Shown: one piece after another, positions 60,662-64,000 of the stretch
Position numbering within the stretch: position 1 is the first letter of the stretch
Layout: each line of letters opens with the position of its first letter
Assembly (NCBI GenBank): GCA_949529985.1
Contig: CATIRS010000048.1
Coordinates: 1-64,000, forward strand
Direction: 5' to 3'
Length of the DNA stretch: 64,000 nt
Source of the DNA: Owenweeksia sp. TMED14
GTDB taxonomy: Bacteria; Bacteroidota; Bacteroidia; Flavobacteriales; Schleiferiaceae
The notes under the pieces: generated by a model
Seen by the model: the letters and a program-made list of their open reading frames with translations, nothing else
Database searches by the model: none
Told to the model about the DNA's origin: nothing
Program-made: the position numbers and the translations under genes

Positions 60662-61903
60662 ATGGAAAATTTAGCTATTATCGAATCCTTTGGCGAGTTC
60701 AAAGACGAGAAAAACATTGACCGCGTCACTCTGATGTCTTTCATCGAAGAGGCATTTCGCGTTCAGCTTCGAAAAAGGTTTGAAACTGATGAAAACTTCG
60801 ATGTTATTGTAAATCCAGATAAAGGTGATCTCGAGATTTGGCGCAATAGAACTATTGTTGATGATAAATCTATTGAAGATTCTAATCTGGAAATAGCCTA
60901 TAGTGAGGCTATAAAAATCGAGCCTGATTTTGAAGTAGGCGAAGAAGTTTCAGAGGAAATTAAAATGATTGATTTAGGCAGGAGGTTTATTTTAGCTTTT
61001 CGTCAAACCTTAGTTCAGAAAGTTCAAGAGCACGACAGCGGAGAACTCTACAAGAGATATAAGGACATGGAGGGCGAGATCATAACTGGCGAAGTCCATC
61101 ACGTGCGTAACAGAGAAGTTATTATTTATGATGATCAACAAAACGAATTAATTCTTCGTCGTGATGAAATGATTCCTGAAAAAGATTTTTTCCGAAAAGG
61201 TGAAACGGTGCGGGCAATAGTTAAGTCTGTTGAGGTCCGAGGGACTAAACCGTTTATTTTATTAAGCCGAACAGCCGATAATTTCTTGGCGAAACTATTT
61301 GAAACTGAAATACCTGAGGTTTTTGATGGAATAATAACGGTAAAAGCAGTAGTTAGAATTCCTGGCGAAAAAGCAAAAGTTGCTGTAGAAAGCTATGATG
61401 ACCGCATAGATCCAGTTGGAGCTTGCGTCGGAATGAAAGGGTCTCGAATTCATGGAATTGTGAGGGAGCTTAGAAGTGAAAATATTGACGTTATAAATTA
61501 TACAACCAACCAACAACTATTTATTCAGAGATCATTATCTCCTGCCAAAATAAGTAATATGGTAATGGATGAAGAACGTAAAAAAGTTGATGTCTACCTT
61601 CCCGCTGACCAGGTTAGCCTGGCAATAGGTAGGGGCGGCACTAATATTCGATTAGCCAGTAGATTGACAGAGTATGAAATTGATGTCTATAGAGAAGATA
61701 TTGTACATGAAGAAGATGTAGAGTTAATGGAATTTTCAGATGAAATAGAGGGTTGGGTAATTGAACAATTGCGCAAGAGTGGATACGATACAGCGAAAAG
61801 TATACTTAATGTAGAAACTGAAGATATAGCAAGACGTTCAGACCTTGAGATTGAGACTGTTGACGAGGTTCGTGCGGTTCTTAAGAAAGAGTTTGAAGAT
61901 TAA
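60662..61903 (+). CDS. nusA: Transcription termination/antitermination factor NusA
   Basis: 413 residues from the ATG at 60662; an upstream TTG in frame is less likely. N-terminal RNA polymerase-binding domain (1-130), S1 (about 137-200, [11 protein letters not shown]), KH1 ([16 protein letters not shown]) and KH2 ([17 protein letters not shown]) domains, then a C-terminal helical segment (about 365-413). It controls pausing, termination and coupling of transcription to translation. It lacks the long acidic repeats of E. coli NusA (495). Confidence 0.96.
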   Translation: MENLAIIESFGEFKDEKNIDRVTLMSFIEEAFRVQLRKRFETDENFDVIVNPDKGDLEIWRNRTIVDDKSIEDSNLEIAYSEAIKIEPDFEVGEEVSEEIKMIDLGRRFILAFRQTLVQKVQEHDSGELYKRYKDMEGEIITGEVHHVRNREVIIYDDQQNELILRRDEMIPEKDFFRKGETVRAIVKSVEVRGTKPFILLSRTADNFLAKLFETEIPEVFDGIITVKAVVRIPGEKAKVAVESYDDRIDPVGACVGMKGSRIHGIVRELRSENIDVINYTTNQQLFIQRSLSPAKISNMVMDEERKKVDVYLPADQVSLAIGRGGTNIRLASRLTEYEIDVYREDIVHEEDVELMEFSDEIEGWVIEQLRKSGYDTAKSILNVETEDIARRSDLEIETVDEVRAVLKKEFED

Positions 61904-61937
61904 TAAAGAAATAAAGCTTAGCGTAAATTCACATTAT

Positions 61938-64000
61938 ATGGGTAATTACCGGATTAGTAAAGTTCTCAGCGAGTTAAATATCGGACTCGACACAGCTGTC
62001 GATTATCTGAAATCGAAGGGTCACGTCGTTGAAAAGAATCGGAATGCAAAAATCAACCAAAAAGAGTATGATTTTTTGCTCGATAATTTTGCTTCGGATA
62101 AAACGATAAAAGATGACGCGGAAACTCTTATTCAACAAAAAAGAGAAGAGAAAGAAGCAATCCAAGCTGAACGTTTATTAGAGCAAGAAAAGCCTAAAAC
62201 CGAAATCTTTAGAGCTTCTTCAAGCCTCAAAGGCCCAAAAATATCTGGTAAAATCGATTTAAGCCCGAAAAAAGCTCTGAAAAAAGAATCAGACGAGAAG
62301 CTAGAGAAAAAAGTAGCGGAGCCTGTTTCTGAAAAAGTAGCGGAGCCCGTCTCTGAAAAAGTAGTAGAGGCAGTTCCTGAAAAAGTAGAGGAGCCCGTCT
62401 CTGAAAAAGTAGTAGAGGCAGTTCCTGAAAAAGTAGCGGAGCCCGTCTCTGAAAAAGTAGCGGAGCCCGTCTCTGAAAAAGTAGCGGAGCCAATTCAAGT
62501 GAAAAATAAAGTTGGTGGAATAAACCCTGTTGATTTAAAGAATGAAAATTCTGAAGAAGCTACAAAATCAGATGATGCTAATCATAAAACTCAATATAAG
62601 AAACTTGATGGTCCGAAACTCACGGGCGTTACTATTGACCTCAAACAGTTTGCAAAAAAACCGAAACCTAGCGGTGAAGGTGGAAAACGAAAAAGAATTA
62701 AGACTGAAGGACTCAAGAAGCCAGCAGCAGGTGGAGGAAGAACAACTACAGGCGCAGCAACAGTTGGAGCAGCCAAGCGACGAGATAACAATAGACCTGG
62801 CTTAGGAGCGGGACGTGGACGAAATGCAAAGGTTCAGCCGAAAGCTGAAGTTTCAAAAGAAGATATAGCTCGCAAGATTAAAGAAACACTTGAAAAACTT
62901 GGTGGTGGAAGGAAATCGAGAGGTTCTAAAATCCGAAGAGATAAGAGAGCAGAGCGTACGGAAGCCAAAGAGATGGCCGAAATGGAGCGGATCGAAGGTG
63001 AAAAAGTTCTAAAACTAACTGAGTTTGTTACGTTATTGGAATTCGCAAATCAGATGGATGTTTCTCCAGCTGAGGTTATTTCAACCTGCATGTCTCTTGG
63101 GATTATGGCTAGTATGAACCAACGATTAGACAAAGAGACTTTGACAATTCTCGCAGAGGAATTTGGGTTTAGTGTTGAATTCGTAGATGAAGAAATGCAA
63201 GAAGTTTTCAATGATGAGGACATAGAAGAGAACTTAGTTTCTCGGCCTCCTATTGTTACTGTAATGGGACATGTTGATCACGGAAAGACATCATTATTAG
63301 ATTTCATTAGAAAGGCTAATGTTATTGCTGGAGAAGCTGGTGGCATTACTCAGCATATAGGAGCATATTCAGTTGAACTACCAAATGGTCAGGGCATATC
63401 TTTTCTCGATACACCGGGACACGAAGCTTTTACAGCAATGCGCGCGCGCGGCGCCCAGGTGACAGATATTGCAATAATTGTAGTCTCTGCAGATGACTCT
63501 GTTATGCCGCAGACAAAAGAAGCAATTAGCCATGCTCAGGCGGCTAATGTCCCTGTTGTCTTTGCAATTAACAAAATTGATCGTCCAGACTCTAATGCTG
63601 AGAGAATTAAAGAGCAATTAAGTCAACTTAATATTCTTGTAGAGGATTGGGGAGGCAAGATTCAATCTCAAGAAATATCTGCAAAAACAGGATTAAATGT
63701 TGATAAATTGCTAGAGAAAGTTCTTCTTGAAGCAGAATTACTGGATTTAAAGGCAGATCCTAGTCGGTTGGCTAAAGGAACAGTTATAGAAGCTACTCTG
63801 GACAAAGGAAGGGGTTATGTAATAACTCTACTCAATGAAACAGGAACGTTAAAAGTTGGAGATTATATTCTAGTGGGTCCTCATTCTGGAAAAGTTAGAG
63901 CGATGATGGATGAGCGTGGAAAACAACTTAAAACGGCTGGACCGTCATCTCCTGTTTCTATACTAGGACTCGATGGAGCTCCACAAGCTGGAGATAACTA
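61938..64000 (+). CDS. infB: Translation initiation factor IF-2 (3' partial)
   Basis: The gene runs off the end; 687 residues are visible. The N-terminal region begins [16 protein letters not shown] and contains eight near-perfect 24-bp repeats (residues about 125-188, KVAEPVSE type). A basic low-complexity segment, the IF2-N domain and the G domain follow, with G1 GHVDHGKTS (about 439), DTPGHEAF and NKID. IF-2 delivers initiator tRNA to the ribosome. Start chosen at 61938 from the conserved N-terminus. Confidence 0.95.
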   Translation, partial: MGNYRISKVLSELNIGLDTAVDYLKSKGHVVEKNRNAKINQKEYDFLLDNFASDKTIKDDAETLIQQKREEKEAIQAERLLEQEKPKTEIFRASSSLKGPKISGKIDLSPKKALKKESDEKLEKKVAEPVSEKVAEPVSEKVVEAVPEKVEEPVSEKVVEAVPEKVAEPVSEKVAEPVSEKVAEPIQVKNKVGGINPVDLKNENSEEATKSDDANHKTQYKKLDGPKLTGVTIDLKQFAKKPKPSGEGGKRKRIKTEGLKKPAAGGGRTTTGAATVGAAKRRDNNRPGLGAGRGRNAKVQPKAEVSKEDIARKIKETLEKLGGGRKSRGSKIRRDKRAERTEAKEMAEMERIEGEKVLKLTEFVTLLEFANQMDVSPAEVISTCMSLGIMASMNQRLDKETLTILAEEFGFSVEFVDEEMQEVFNDEDIEENLVSRPPIVTVMGHVDHGKTSLLDFIRKANVIAGEAGGITQHIGAYSVELPNGQGISFLDTPGHEAFTAMRARGAQVTDIAIIVVSADDSVMPQTKEAISHAQAANVPVVFAINKIDRPDSNAERIKEQLSQLNILVEDWGGKIQSQEISAKTGLNVDKLLEKVLLEAELLDLKADPSRLAKGTVIEATLDKGRGYVITLLNETGTLKVGDYILVGPHSGKVRAMMDERGKQLKTAGPSSPVSILGLDGAPQAGDN
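62310..62501 (+). repeat. Eight tandem 24-bp repeats in infB
   Basis: Units encode KVAEPVSE (four identical) plus variants KVVEAVPE (two), KVEEPVSE and KVAEPIQV, with the DNA nearly identical between copies of the same type. Length variation by replication slippage is expected. Confidence 0.9.

Noticed and set aside
62227..62498. Open frames on the minus strand made of leucine/phenylalanine repeats
   Set aside because: They are the antisense of the 24-bp tandem repeats in infB; the plus-strand frame is conserved IF-2.
62310..62501. CRISPR array
   Set aside because: Repeats are adjacent with no unique spacers and stay in the coding frame of infB.

Overview
The window comes from the chromosome of a member of the Bacteroidota, most likely a marine, gliding Flavobacteriales-type bacterium. 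The evidence is the type IX secretion (T9SS) markers (GldH, PorZ and two secreted proteins with T9SS C-terminal sorting domains), Bacteroidota-specific families (DUF4837, DUF2480, DUF2795, DUF4292, S46 peptidase), a roughly 1,100-residue SecA, few Shine-Dalgarno sequences, and promoter -7 boxes of the TAnnTTTG type. Coding density is very high. I see no insertion sequence, prophage, CRISPR array or rRNA operon, and no gap between genes exceeds about 300 bases, so this is mostly core genome.

Layout. 1-3893: 3' end of a large multidomain T9SS adhesin-like protein and its terminator. 4024-8964: a catabolic operon (PaaZ, an enoyl-CoA hydratase-like protein, fused alpha/beta 2-oxoacid dehydrogenase E1). 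8958-13057: ElaA-type acetyltransferase, LipB, a serine beta-lactamase-fold hydrolase and a double-ATPase ABC protein. 13067-17235 (minus strand): GldH, PBP1A and succinyl-CoA:3-ketoacid CoA-transferase. 17276-20300: PorZ and RecO. 20332-31573 (minus): a ten-gene run, RidA, IleS, DksA-like, LspA, M28 peptidase, GpsA, TatA, GatA, MltD-like and DUF4837. 31858-32850: PLP-dependent dehydratase/racemase. 32915-39538: an envelope operon (flippase, Dut, sugar nucleotidyltransferase, TPR protein, DUF4292, EnvC-like). 39540-45764 (minus): PurF-like, cobalamin adenosyltransferase, DUF2795 and SecA. 45841-48007: ACMSD, a DtxR-type regulator and 3-hydroxyanthranilate dioxygenase. 48149-51551: SufS, SufE, SufT-like, DUF2480 and DUF3050. 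51626-58125: S46 peptidase, ParB, LepA and a biotin-dependent carboxylase beta subunit. 58133-58296: a self-contained tRNA-Gln unit. 58333-60015: PKD-repeat secreted protein. 60104-64000: RimP, NusA and InfB (InfB runs off the end).

Functional threads. HAAO, ACMSD and a RidA protein resembling 2-aminomuconate deaminase point to tryptophan/kynurenine degradation. PaaZ, the hydratase, the E1 fusion, the CoA-transferase and the carboxylase handle acyl-CoA flux. GldH, PorZ, TatA, SecA and LspA serve secretion and gliding. Non-standard or very short-leader translation starts recur. -7 boxes sit only 4-12 nt before many start codons, LipB starts with TTG, and the PKD protein has its signal peptide in frame behind an ATT instead of an ATG. 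I did not find a wholly new multi-gene system. The best leads are the leaderless promoter pattern, the divergent -7 box palindrome at 45783-45807, the HAAO-DtxR pair, the rimP leader hairpin, the ATT start and the envelope operon.
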